Assembly: GCF_014842975.1 (NCBI RefSeq)
Contig: NZ_JACYXK010000011.1
Location: 1-45,301, forward strand
DNA: 45,301 nt
Source: Rhodanobacter sp. DHB23
Lineage (GTDB): Bacteria > Pseudomonadota > Gammaproteobacteria > Xanthomonadales > Rhodanobacteraceae
Reading direction: 5' to 3'
Of the stretch, positions 8,708-16,828 are shown one piece after another. The notes beneath the pieces are model-generated. The model made no database searches, was not told the origin of the DNA, and was given only the letters and a program-made list of their open reading frames with translations. Made by a program: the position numbers and the translations under genes. How positions within the stretch are numbered: position 1 is the stretch's first letter; every line of letters starts with the position of its first letter.

Positions 8708-9448
8708 ATGGATCGTTCCGTCTACATCGCCATGACCGGGGCCACGCAGATCATGCGGGCCCAGGACGTGGTGAGCCACAACCTGGCCAATGCCAGCACC
8801 ACCGGCTTCAAGAGCGAGCTCGACGCGTTCCGCAGCCTGCCGGTGCTGGGGCCGGGCAGCCCCTCGCGCATCAACGCCGTGGCGCAGGGCATCGGGCGGG
8901 ACGAACGACAGGGAACCCTGCAGCAGACCGGCCGCCCGCTGGACGTGGCGGTAAGCGGCTCGGGCTGGATCGCGGTGCAGGCGCCGGACGGCAGCGAGGC
9001 CTACACGCGTGCCGGAAGCCTGCAACTGGCCGCCGACGGCACGCTCACCGACGCTGCCGGCAATCCGGTGATCGGCAGCGGCGGCCCGATCACCGTTCCC
9101 GCCAGCACCCAGGTCGTGATCGGCGGCGACGGCACCATTTCCTCCGTGCCGCTGGGGCAGGCGCCGAGTTCGCTCAACCAGATCGACCAGATCAAGCTAG
9201 TCAATCCCGACCCCTCGCAGCTTTCCAAGGGCGCCGACGGCCTGCTGCACATGAACGACGGCAGCAGCGCCGATGCCGACCCCGGCGTGCAGCTGGTGTC
9301 CGGCACGTTGGAAGGCAGCAACGTCAATCCGTCGGAAGAGCTGGTGCGGATGATTTCGCTGTCGCGCCAGTACGACATGCAGGTGCGGTCGATCAAGACC
9401 GCCGAAGACGACGCCGACGACAGCATCAAGCTGCTGCAGTCGGACTGA
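8708..9448 (+). CDS. flgF: FlgF, proximal rod protein
   Basis: A 246-residue rod protein opening with MDRSVYIAMTGATQIMRAQD, then [20 protein letters not shown], both characteristic of FlgF. The C-terminal ESNVNPSEELVRMISLSRQY-type motif is present (here GSNVNPSEELVRMISLSRQY). It joins the proximal rod to the distal FlgG rod. It follows flgE by 20 bases in the same operon. Confidence 0.96.
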   Translation: MDRSVYIAMTGATQIMRAQDVVSHNLANASTTGFKSELDAFRSLPVLGPGSPSRINAVAQGIGRDERQGTLQQTGRPLDVAVSGSGWIAVQAPDGSEAYTRAGSLQLAADGTLTDAAGNPVIGSGGPITVPASTQVVIGGDGTISSVPLGQAPSSLNQIDQIKLVNPDPSQLSKGADGLLHMNDGSSADADPGVQLVSGTLEGSNVNPSEELVRMISLSRQYDMQVRSIKTAEDDADDSIKLLQSD

Positions 9449-9476
9449 TTCAAGCCATTTTTAGCGGAGCCATCCC

Positions 9477-10262
9477 ATGTTCTCCTCCCTCTGGATCGCC
9501 AAGACCGGCCTCGATGCGCAGCAGACGAACCTGGATGCCATCTCCAACAACCTGGCCAACGCCAGCACCACCGGCTTCAAGTCTTCGCGCCCGGAATTCC
9601 AGGACCTGATGTACCAGAACCTGGGCCAGCCCGGCGCGCAGACCACGCAGCAGACGCAGTCGCCCTCGGGCCTGCTGATGGGTACCGGCGTGCGCGTGGT
9701 GGCCAACGAAAAGATGTTCACCCAGGGCGCGATCGCACAGACCGGCAACGCGCTGGACGTGGCCATCCAGGGCCGCGGCTTCCTGCAGGTGACCATGCCC
9801 GACGGCACCACCGACTACACCCGCGACGGCTCCCTGCACACCGACGCCAACGGCCAGATCGTGACCGCCGACGGTTACCCGATCGAGCCGGCCATCACCA
9901 TCCCGCAGGGTGCGCAGAGCATCACCATCGGCACCGACGGCACGGTCAGCGTCACGCTGGCGGGGCAGGCCGCGCCGCAGCAGGTGGGCGTGCTGCAGAT
10001 GGCCGACTTCATCAACCCGGCGGGCCTGCAGTCCGTGGGCCAGAACCTCTACGAGGAAACGGCCTCCAGCGGCACGCCGCAGACCGGGCAGGCCGGCGTG
10101 AACGGCATGGGCACCCTGCTGCAGGGCTCGCTGGAGTCCTCCAACGTCAACGTGGTGGAGGCGATGGTGGACATGATCCAGACCCAGCGCACCTACGAGA
10201 TGAACTCCAAATCCATCAGCGCCGCAGACAGCATGCTGCAGACGCTCACCACCAACATGTGA
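9477..10262 (+). CDS. flgG: FlgG, distal rod protein
   Basis: A 261-residue protein that starts [20 protein letters not shown] and has [20 protein letters not shown] next. The FlgG-specific loop around [20 protein letters not shown] is present. The C-terminal motif is [20 protein letters not shown]. It builds the rod section that passes the P and L rings. An AGCGGAGCC ribosome site is in place. The length equals that of well-studied FlgG proteins (260-262). Confidence 0.97.
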   Translation: MFSSLWIAKTGLDAQQTNLDAISNNLANASTTGFKSSRPEFQDLMYQNLGQPGAQTTQQTQSPSGLLMGTGVRVVANEKMFTQGAIAQTGNALDVAIQGRGFLQVTMPDGTTDYTRDGSLHTDANGQIVTADGYPIEPAITIPQGAQSITIGTDGTVSVTLAGQAAPQQVGVLQMADFINPAGLQSVGQNLYEETASSGTPQTGQAGVNGMGTLLQGSLESSNVNVVEAMVDMIQTQRTYEMNSKSISAADSMLQTLTTNM

Positions 10263-10273
10263 GGCTGGCCATC

Positions 10274-10951
10274 GTGCGCACCACGGCCCTTTTCCCGTAT
10301 CCCGTCCTCGCCGCCGCGCTGCTCCTGCTGTCGGGCTGCGCCGTCATGCAGAAGCAGAAGCGCGACGACGCGATGTGGGCCGCCACGCCGCCGGAGCCGG
10401 CGCAATCGGCGCCGCCCGCCGACGGCTCGATCTACCACGACGAGCAGGGCATGGAGCTGTTCTCCGATTCGCGTGCGCACCGCACCGGCGACGTCCTGAC
10501 CATCGTGCTGGTGGAGAACACGCAGGCCGTGAAGAAGGCCAGCACCAGCACCAGCAAGACCGACAAGACCAGCTTCGGCGCGCCCACCATCCTCGGCCGC
10601 ACGATCAACGGCGCCACGGTGGCCACCGACGGCGACCGCAGCTTCGACGGCACCGGCTCCAGCAGCCAGAGCAACCAGCTCACCGGCAACATCACCGTCA
10701 CCGTGGTGAAGCGCCTGGCCAACGGCACCCTGATGGTGCGCGGCGAGAAGTGGCTCACCATCAACCAGGGCCAGGAACTGATCCGCATCGCCGGCATCGT
10801 GCGCCCGCAGGACATCGGGCAGGACAACTCCGTGCCCTCCACCCGCGTCGCCGACGCCCAGATCTCCTACACCGGCCGCGGCACCCTGGCCGATGCGAAC
10901 ACACAGGGCTGGCTGTCGCGCTTCTTCAATTCCAAGTGGATGCCCTTCTAA
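10274..10951 (+). CDS. flgH: FlgH, L-ring lipoprotein
   Basis: An outer-membrane lipoprotein of 225 residues. The lipobox LLLLSGC places the modified cysteine at residue 22. Downstream lie the FlgH motifs GMELFSDSRAHRTGDVLTIV and MVRGEKWLTINQGQELIRIA. It forms the L ring, the bushing in the outer membrane. I prefer the GTG at 10274, which has GAGG nine bases in front; a second GTG at 10259 overlaps the flgG stop and would add five residues. The stop is directly followed by an ATG in the flgI frame. Confidence 0.93.
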   Translation: MRTTALFPYPVLAAALLLLSGCAVMQKQKRDDAMWAATPPEPAQSAPPADGSIYHDEQGMELFSDSRAHRTGDVLTIVLVENTQAVKKASTSTSKTDKTSFGAPTILGRTINGATVATDGDRSFDGTGSSSQSNQLTGNITVTVVKRLANGTLMVRGEKWLTINQGQELIRIAGIVRPQDIGQDNSVPSTRVADAQISYTGRGTLADANTQGWLSRFFNSKWMPF

Positions 10952-11019
10952 ATGAAACGCCATGGGCCCAACACACTGAAGGTCACCGCCTGGAACGAGC
11001 GTGCGAACCCGCGCGCCAC

Positions 11020-11062
11020 GCTTGCTCCCGCTCCACGCCGGGGAGAGGGTTGGGGGGAGGGG
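11020..11062. repeat. GC-rich hairpin repeat at the 5' end of flgI (copy A)
   Basis: A pyrimidine-rich arm (GCTCCCGC) faces a purine-rich arm (GCCGGGGAGAGGGTTGGGG), and the tail ends in GGGGAGGGG. It matches, with differences, the repeat at 40406-40447. A second perfect 7-bp hairpin, CCCCCGC-TCCG-GCGGGGG, lies at 11132-11149. This repeat type is widespread between genes of many proteobacteria (general knowledge). Here it sits inside the open frame that precedes the flgI signal peptide. Confidence 0.7.
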
Positions 11063-12265
11063 ATGCGGTCGCGGGAAGCTGCCCTGGCCTTCATCAAGCG
11101 TTGCCTGTCCAAGCCCCTCCGCCAGCCGCGTCCCCCGCTCCGGCGGGGGGCGGGCGTCAAGGGCGCCGTGCTGGCGCTTGCCGTCGTGTTGCTCGCACTG
11201 CCTGTCGTTCCCGCCCGCGCGGACAAGATCCGCGACCTCGCCTCGGTCGGCGGCGTGCGCACCAACCAGCTGATCGGCTACGGCCTGGTGGTGGGCCTGG
11301 ACGGCTCCGGCGACCAGACCACGCAGACGCCGTTCACCACGCAGAGCGTGGAGAACATGCTGCAGCAGTTCGGCGTCAACATCCCGGCGGGCGTGACGGC
11401 ACCGCAGCTGAAGAATGCGGCGGCGGTGACCATCACCGCCGAGCTGCCGCCGTTCGCCAAGCCCGGCCAGGCCATCGATGTCACCGTGGCCTCGATCGGC
11501 AACGCCAAGAGCATCCGCGGCGGCGAGCTGCTGATGTCGCCGCTGCGCGGCGCCGACGGCAACGTCTATGCGATCGCGCAGGGTAGCGTGGTGGTGGGCG
11601 GCATCACCGCGAAGGGCAAGAGCGGCAGCAGCGTGGAGAAGAACATCTCCGCCAGCGGACGCATCCCCGGCGGCGCCACGGTGGAGCGCAGCGTGCCCTC
11701 CGCGTTCGCGGGCACGGACGACCTGCGGCTGAACCTCAACACGCCGGACTTCACCACCGTCTCGCGCATCGTGAACACGATCAACCGCACCTACGGTTCG
11801 GGCACCGCGCGCGCAGTGGACGGCGGCACGGTGGACGTGCGCGTGCCGCAGGACCCGACCCAGAAGGTGGCATGGCTGGGCACCATCCAGAACCTGGACG
11901 TAACCCCGGGCGACCCGCCCGCACGGGTGGTGGTGAACTCGCGCACCGGCACCGTGGTGATCGGTTCGGACGTGCGCGTCTCCGCGGCGGCGGTGGCGCA
12001 CGGTTCCATCCAGGTCACCATCAGCGAGCAGCCGCAGGTCAGCCAGCCGGGGGCCTTCAGCAAGGGTCAGACCGTGGTGGTTCCCTCCAGCAACGTGCAG
12101 GTCAGCGAGGACGGCGGCCACATGTTCAAGTTCGGCCCGGGCGTGAGCCTGGACACCATCGTGCGCGCGGTGAACCAGGTGGGCGCCTCGCCCAGCGACC
12201 TGATCTCCATCCTGCAGGCGCTGAAGCAGGCTGGCGCGCTGCATGCGGACTTGGTGGTCATCTGA
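11063..12265 (+). CDS. flgI: FlgI, P-ring protein
   Basis: A periplasmic P-ring subunit. The mature part begins at [20 protein letters not shown] and continues with [20 protein letters not shown], as in all FlgI proteins, and runs to the typical C-terminus [18 protein letters not shown]. The start is uncertain. The hydrophobic signal core ([19 protein letters not shown]) begins near 11155, but no ATG sits immediately before it. The ATG at 11063 has a strong GGGGAGGGG site and gives 400 residues with an unusually long Arg-rich n-region. The ATG at 10952, directly after the flgH stop, gives 437. A hairpin repeat occupies the region between these two starts. Confidence 0.93.
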   Translation: MRSREAALAFIKRCLSKPLRQPRPPLRRGAGVKGAVLALAVVLLALPVVPARADKIRDLASVGGVRTNQLIGYGLVVGLDGSGDQTTQTPFTTQSVENMLQQFGVNIPAGVTAPQLKNAAAVTITAELPPFAKPGQAIDVTVASIGNAKSIRGGELLMSPLRGADGNVYAIAQGSVVVGGITAKGKSGSSVEKNISASGRIPGGATVERSVPSAFAGTDDLRLNLNTPDFTTVSRIVNTINRTYGSGTARAVDGGTVDVRVPQDPTQKVAWLGTIQNLDVTPGDPPARVVVNSRTGTVVIGSDVRVSAAAVAHGSIQVTISEQPQVSQPGAFSKGQTVVVPSSNVQVSEDGGHMFKFGPGVSLDTIVRAVNQVGASPSDLISILQALKQAGALHADLVVI

Positions 12266-12296
12266 GAGCCTGCCCATGGTTTCCAAGCATCCCGTG

Positions 12297-12394
12297 TTGT
12301 CATCGAGTGGCCGCCAGGTGGTAGGGCGTGGCGCCGGCCTGACTGGCGATCAGGCCAAGCCGCGCGCTGCCGCATGGCGGCCATTCGATGACAA
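12297..12394. repeat. inner 98-bp palindromic block
   Basis: Arms of 20 bp (12297-12316, TTGTCATCGAGTGGCCGCCA, and 12375-12394) pair at 19 of 20 positions. Between them is a smaller perfect stem, GGCCTGA-N7-TCAGGCC. As RNA it would fold into a long branched hairpin. Unlike the block that follows, it has no second copy in this window. Confidence 0.75.
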
Positions 12395-12505
12395 CCCTGC
12401 GGGCCGGGTCTGTTTGCCCGCATACCAGCGTCATCGCTCGGTCGTGGACGGACGTCCACTTCCTCCCTTTTCCTTGGTCTGCGCGCAAACAGCTCCCGGC
12501 GCGGG
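12392..12505. repeat. palindromic module, copy 1 (upstream of flgJ)
   Basis: This 114-bp module recurs at 13528-13641 with about 8 differences and no gaps. It has imperfect terminal inverted repeats of about 25 bp (12403-12427 and 12475-12500, sharing GCCGGG, CTGTTTGC and ACCA) and a central perfect stem GTGGACG-GA-CGTCCAC at 12444-12459. The terminal repeats and size are MITE-like. Confidence 0.8.
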
Positions 12506-12535
12506 ACGCTTGGAAGCCATGGGCAGGCTCTGGCC

Positions 12536-13516
12536 ATGAGCGACGCCGCGCTGCCCGCCAACACCTCGCTGAGCACCTGGACCGACCTGTCCGGGTTCAA
12601 CCAGCTGCGCGCGCAGGCGCAGAGCGACAGCAAGGCGGTGTTGCCGGCAGTGGCCAAGCAGTTCGAGGCCCTGTTCACCCAGATGATGCTGAAGTCCATG
12701 CGCGAGGCCAGCGACAGCCTCGGCAGCGCGCTGGGCGACAGTGACGCCGGCAAGGCCTACCGCGACCTGTTCGACCAGCAGCTCTCGGTGAGCCTGTCGC
12801 AGAGCGGCAAGGGGCTGGGCATCGCGCAGATGCTGGTTCACCAACTGGGTGGCCAGGGCGCGTCGGCAACGGGTGCCACGGGCGGCGCAGGCGGTTCGGC
12901 GGACGATCCCGACGGCATCGGCGACCCCACCAAGCTGCCGGCCAATGCCGACCAGTTCCAGCGTCGCCTCGCCAACGTGGTGGAGGCCGGGCGCGAGCTG
13001 GGCCGCAGCGCGATGAAATGGCTGCCGCAGGACGCGCAGGAGTTCGTGCGCGCGCTGGCGCCCTATGCCGAGGCGGCGGCGCAGAAGCTGGGCGTGTCGG
13101 TGCGTACCGTGCTGGCCCAGGCCGCGCTGGAGACCCAATGGGGCAAGCACATGCCGCGCAGCTCCGACGGCTCCACCAGCTTCAACCTGTTCGGCATGAA
13201 GGCGGGCGGCAGCTGGGACGGCCAGAAGGTCAGCGTGCCCACGCTGGAGTACGAGGATGGCGTGGCGGTGCGCCGGCATGCCCAGTTCCGCGCCTACAAC
13301 TCGCCGGCGCAGTCGTTCCAGGACTACGCCACGCTGATCGCCTCCGATCCGCGTTACGCCGCGGCGAAGGGCCACGGCGACGACGTGCGGGGCTTCGCCA
13401 ACGCGTTGGCGCGCGGCGGCTATGCCACCGACCCCGGCTACGCCGAAAAGATCAGCGCCATCGCCCACAGTTCGCAGATGAACGAAGCGCTGGCAGCCTT
13501 GAGGGCCGGGCCATGA
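12536..13516 (+). CDS. flgJ: FlgJ, rod scaffold and peptidoglycan hydrolase
   Basis: A 326-residue two-domain protein. Residues 1-105 are the rod-capping domain (AKQFEALFTQMMLKSMREAS). After a Gly/Ala linker (about 106-125), residues 150-320 are a GH73 glucosaminidase with the catalytic glutamate E199 in LAQAALETQWGK and the family motif SFNLFGMKAG. It cuts a hole in the murein so the rod can cross. The ribosome site is weak. The gene is flanked on both sides by the same inverted-repeat module, and its last codons and stop are part of the left arm of the downstream element. Confidence 0.95.
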   Translation: MSDAALPANTSLSTWTDLSGFNQLRAQAQSDSKAVLPAVAKQFEALFTQMMLKSMREASDSLGSALGDSDAGKAYRDLFDQQLSVSLSQSGKGLGIAQMLVHQLGGQGASATGATGGAGGSADDPDGIGDPTKLPANADQFQRRLANVVEAGRELGRSAMKWLPQDAQEFVRALAPYAEAAAQKLGVSVRTVLAQAALETQWGKHMPRSSDGSTSFNLFGMKAGGSWDGQKVSVPTLEYEDGVAVRRHAQFRAYNSPAQSFQDYATLIASDPRYAAAKGHGDDVRGFANALARGGYATDPGYAEKISAIAHSSQMNEALAALRAGP

Positions 13517-13656
13517 CCACGGCAAGGCAACCCTTCGGGCCGGGTCTGCTTGCCCGCATGCCGGCGTCATCGCTCGGTCGTGGACGGACGTCCACTTCCT
13601 CCTTCTTCCTTGGCCTGCGTGCAAACAGCTCCCGGCGCGGGTCATGGCCCGGCCCT
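13502..13656. repeat. second inverted-repeat element, between flgJ and flgK
   Basis: Perfect 16-bp inverted arms, AGGGCCGGGCCATGAC at 13502-13517 and its complement at 13641-13656, enclose the second copy of the palindromic module. The left arm contains the flgJ stop codon (13514-13516). The right arm ends on the first base of the flgK FliA promoter -35 box. Its outer arms differ in sequence from those of the element upstream of flgJ. Confidence 0.8.
13528..13641. repeat. palindromic module, copy 2 (downstream of flgJ)
   Basis: Direct repeat of 12392-12505 in the same orientation, about 93% identical. It keeps the terminal inverted repeats (13539-13563 and 13611-13636) and the central stem GTGGACG-GA-CGTCCAC at 13580-13595. 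It lacks the 98-bp palindromic block that precedes copy 1. Confidence 0.8.
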
Positions 13657-13682
13657 AAAGATTCCGGCCAGCCTGCCGATCC
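13656..13682 (+). promoter_or_regulatory. FliA (sigma-28) promoter of flgK-flgL
   Basis: Reads TAAAGATT-N11-GCCGATCC, an almost perfect FliA promoter with exact spacing. It is 28 bases upstream of the flgK ATG. It makes flgKL a late transcription unit, separate from the sigma-54 hook operon, and can carry the overlapping aminotransferase gene as well. Confidence 0.88.
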
Positions 13683-13709
13683 AGTAGTCGAATTCCGGAG
13701 GTCTCGGCC

Positions 13710-15602
13710 ATGTCCAGCCTGTTAAACATCGGTGTCACCGGGCTCAATGCGGCCCAGCTCGCCTTGCAGGTCACCGGCAACAACATTGCCAATGCCAGCA
13801 CCACGGGCTACAGCGAGCAGAGCGTCCAGCAGGTGGACATGGTGGGCCAGAACAACGGCCGTTACACCATGGGCACCGGCGTGGACGTGATCGGCGTGCA
13901 GCGCGCCTACAGCCAGTACCTCACACAGGCGCTGTGGAGCAGCAACAGCTCGATGCAGGGCGCCACCACCACCACCAACCTCACCACCGCGCTGAACGGC
14001 CTGTTGCAGAACAGCGGCAACCTGCAGAGCGCGATGGACAGTTTCTACGGCGGCTTCAACGACGTGGCCAATTCGCCGAGCGACCTGTCCCCGCGGCAGG
14101 CCCTGCTGGGCGACGCCTCCACGCTCACCGCCGCCTTCAACACCTTTGGCCAGCAGCTCGACCAGCAGCGCCAGCAGGTCAACACGCAGATTTCCAGCAC
14201 CGTCAGCGACATCAACACGCTGGTGCAGCAGATCGCGACGCTCAATACCAGCATCAGCCAGGCCGGCAGCAGCCAGCCCAACTCGCTGCTCGACCAGCGC
14301 GACCAGCTGGTCAACCAGCTGGCGGGCGATACCGGCATCTCCGTCGCCGCGCAGCCCGACGGCACGCTGAGCATCTACAGCACATCGGGCCAGGTGATGG
14401 TGAGCGGCAGCTATTCCTACGGTTTCCAGGTGGGCAGCAGCCCCTACGACACCAGCACCACCGACGTGCTCAACACCAGCGGCACCGACATCACCAACAG
14501 CCTTTCCGGCGGCACGCTGGGCGCGCTGTTGTCGTACCGCACCAACACGCTCGATGCGGCGCAGAACCAGCTGGGGCGCACCGCGCTGGCGGTGGCGCAG
14601 AGCGTCAACAAGCAGCAGGCGAACGGCCTGACCCTGACCGGCGCCAAGGGCCAGCCGATCTTCGTGGTGCCGTATCCCAGCGTGGCCGCGATGAAGGCCA
14701 ACCTGGGCACGGCTTCGGTCAGCGCCAGCGTGAGCGACATTTCTTCGCTCACCAACGACAACTACATCCTCACCTACACCGGCAGCAACGCCTCGCCCTC
14801 GGTCAACGGCTGGTCGCTCGCCACCACCAGCGGCAGTTCGGTGGCGATGACCGCCAACGCGGACGGCACGCTGTCCGCCAACGGCCTCACCTTCTCGGTG
14901 TCCGGCAATGCGCAGGTCGGCGACAGCTTCCAGATCCTGCCCACCCAGAACGTGGCGTCCGGCATCTCGGTGGCCACCAGCGACCCCAACGCCATCGCGG
15001 CGGCGGCGGCACTGGTCGGCACGCCCGCCAGCGCCAATACCGGCGGCGCCACGGTGAGTTCGGTGAACGTGTCGGACAGCACCAACGCCAACCTGTTCTC
15101 GGGCGCCACGGTGACGTTCGGCGCGGGCAACAGCTACACCGTCACCGACGGCGCGGGCAACACCAGCACGGGGACCTACACCAGCGGCACGCCGATCCAG
15201 TTCGACGGCTGGAGCCTCAACCTCAGCGGCACCCCGGCCAGCGGCGACAGCTTCGCCGTGGCCGAGAACAGCAGCGGCCTGAACGACAACTCCAACGCAC
15301 TGACCATGGCCGGGCTGGGCGACGTCGGCGTGCTCGACGGCGGCAAGACCACCACGGTGGCGGCGTATGCCAACCTGACCAACCAGATCGGCCTGGCGGG
15401 CAGCATGGCGTCCAGCAACCTCACCACCCAGACCGGCCTCTACAACCAGGCGACCAGCGCGCAGCAGAGCCTGGCGGGCGTCAACCTGGACCAGGAGGCG
15501 GCCAACCTCATCAAGTACCAGCAGGCCTACCAGGCTTCCGCGCAGGTGATCTCCACCTCGCAGACCCTGTTTTCCAGCCTCATCACCGCCATCCAGGCCT
15601 AA
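13710..15602 (+). CDS. flgK: FlgK, hook-filament junction protein 1
   Basis: A 630-residue protein. Its N-terminus is LNIGVTGLNAAQLALQVTGN followed by NNIANASTTGYSEQSVQQVD; its C-terminus is LDQEAANLIKYQQAYQASAQ and VISTSQTLFSSLI, both diagnostic for FlgK. The middle third contains two Ser/Thr/Gly-rich beta modules, each ending in a G(D/N)SF motif near 14930 and 15250. It connects the hook to FlgL and the filament and is escorted by FlgN. A CGGAGG ribosome site precedes the ATG. Its own FliA promoter lies directly upstream. Confidence 0.96.
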   Translation: MSSLLNIGVTGLNAAQLALQVTGNNIANASTTGYSEQSVQQVDMVGQNNGRYTMGTGVDVIGVQRAYSQYLTQALWSSNSSMQGATTTTNLTTALNGLLQNSGNLQSAMDSFYGGFNDVANSPSDLSPRQALLGDASTLTAAFNTFGQQLDQQRQQVNTQISSTVSDINTLVQQIATLNTSISQAGSSQPNSLLDQRDQLVNQLAGDTGISVAAQPDGTLSIYSTSGQVMVSGSYSYGFQVGSSPYDTSTTDVLNTSGTDITNSLSGGTLGALLSYRTNTLDAAQNQLGRTALAVAQSVNKQQANGLTLTGAKGQPIFVVPYPSVAAMKANLGTASVSASVSDISSLTNDNYILTYTGSNASPSVNGWSLATTSGSSVAMTANADGTLSANGLTFSVSGNAQVGDSFQILPTQNVASGISVATSDPNAIAAAAALVGTPASANTGGATVSSVNVSDSTNANLFSGATVTFGAGNSYTVTDGAGNTSTGTYTSGTPIQFDGWSLNLSGTPASGDSFAVAENSSGLNDNSNALTMAGLGDVGVLDGGKTTTVAAYANLTNQIGLAGSMASSNLTTQTGLYNQATSAQQSLAGVNLDQEAANLIKYQQAYQASAQVISTSQTLFSSLITAIQA

Positions 15603-15616
15603 GTGGGAGCGTGTCC

Positions 15617-16828
15617 ATGATCCGGGTTTCCACCAGTTGGATGTACCAGCAGGCGCTGGGCTCCATGCTCAGCCAGCAGGCGGCAGTTGCCGACACGCAG
15701 AACCAGGTGAGCAGCGGCCAGCGCATCAACCTGGCCTCCGACGACCCCAACGGCGCCGCGGAAGTGGTGTCGCTCAATCACGTGCTGGCCAACAACACGC
15801 AGTACACCTCCAACATCAACAACGCCAATGCGCGGCTCTCCACCGAGAGCAGTACGCTCGACTCCTTCAACTCGCTGCTCAACCAGGCGCGTTCGATGGC
15901 GATCCAGGGCATCAACGGCACGCTGTCATCGTCCGATCGCCAGGACATGGCCACGCAACTGGTGCAGATCCGCGCGCAGCTGGTGCAACTGGCCAACACC
16001 TCGGACGCCAACGGCAACGCGTTGTTCGCGGGCACCAGCACCACCACCACGCCGTTCGTGCTCAACAACGACGGTTCGGTGACCTACAACGGCAACGGCT
16101 CCAACCAGATGGTGAGCATCGGCAGCGGCCTCACCCTGCCCGACAGCGACAATGGCGCCGCGCTGTTCATGAACATCCCGCAGGGCAACGGCTCGTTCGC
16201 CGCCAGCGCCGCGGCCGGCAACACCGGCACCCTGCTGGTGGGCGCCAACAGCGTTACCAACGCCACGCAATGGGCCGCGGCCACCGCCTCCGGCCCGGTG
16301 AACTACACGATCAGCTTCGACGCCGCCGGCAACTGGACGGCCACCGACGCCGGCGGCAACACCGTGGCCACCGGCGCCTACCAGGACGGCGGCAGCATCA
16401 GCTTCAACGGCATGAGCATCGCCCTGAGCGGCACGCCCAATGCCGGCGACACGGTGAGCGTGCAATCCGGCCAGACGCAGAACGTGTTTTCCACGTTGAC
16501 CAACATGATCAACGCGTTGAACGGCACCGGTACCAGCAATACGCAGCTCAGCAATACCCTGAGCCAGCAGATGGCATCGCTCGACCAGGCGCAGAACCAG
16601 ATCTCCGCCACCCAGACCGACGTGGGCGGCCGCCTGAACCGCCTGACCCAGCAGCAGACCGCCTACAGCGGCCTCACGCTGACCTACCAGACCGTGCTCT
16701 CCGGCGTGCAGGACACCGACATGGCCAGCGCCATCAGCCAGCTGGAGCTGCAGACCACCGCACTGCAGGCCTCGCAGCAGGTGTTCGCGAAGGTGCAGGG
16801 GATGAGTCTGTTCAATTACATCCAATGA
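15617..16828 (+). CDS. flgL: FlgL, hook-filament junction protein 3
   Basis: A 403-residue protein starting MIRVSTSWMYQQALGSMLSQ, with the D0/D1 motif QNQVSSGQRINLASDDPNGA. It ends with the flagellin-like C-terminus LELQTTALQASQQVFAKVQG and MSLFNYI. The central insertion (about residues 215-290) is a beta-rich module related to one in FlgK. It joins FlgK to flagellin and is a FlgN client. I chose the ATG at 15617; a much longer upstream in-frame reading is antisense-like shadow within flgK. Its stop overlaps the next start by four bases (ATGA). Confidence 0.96.
   Translation: MIRVSTSWMYQQALGSMLSQQAAVADTQNQVSSGQRINLASDDPNGAAEVVSLNHVLANNTQYTSNINNANARLSTESSTLDSFNSLLNQARSMAIQGINGTLSSSDRQDMATQLVQIRAQLVQLANTSDANGNALFAGTSTTTTPFVLNNDGSVTYNGNGSNQMVSIGSGLTLPDSDNGAALFMNIPQGNGSFAASAAAGNTGTLLVGANSVTNATQWAAATASGPVNYTISFDAAGNWTATDAGGNTVATGAYQDGGSISFNGMSIALSGTPNAGDTVSVQSGQTQNVFSTLTNMINALNGTGTSNTQLSNTLSQQMASLDQAQNQISATQTDVGGRLNRLTQQQTAYSGLTLTYQTVLSGVQDTDMASAISQLELQTTALQASQQVFAKVQGMSLFNYIQ

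Larger units (their letters stand above)
12265..12531. repeat. composite inverted-repeat element between flgI and flgJ
   Basis: The whole spacer is bounded by 29-bp inverted arms (12265-12293 and 12503-12531) that match at 27 of 29 positions. The left arm begins on the last base of the flgI stop codon; the right arm ends 4 bases before the flgJ ATG. Inside are two further palindromic blocks in tandem: 12297-12394 and 12392-12505. No transposase is present, so if mobile it is non-autonomous. I know of no named family with this exact structure. Confidence 0.8.

Noticed and set aside
12392-13641. The two flgJ-flanking repeats as a CRISPR or integron feature
   Set aside because: There are only two copies, separated by a full gene, with no spacer array, cas genes, integrase or attC-like end structure.
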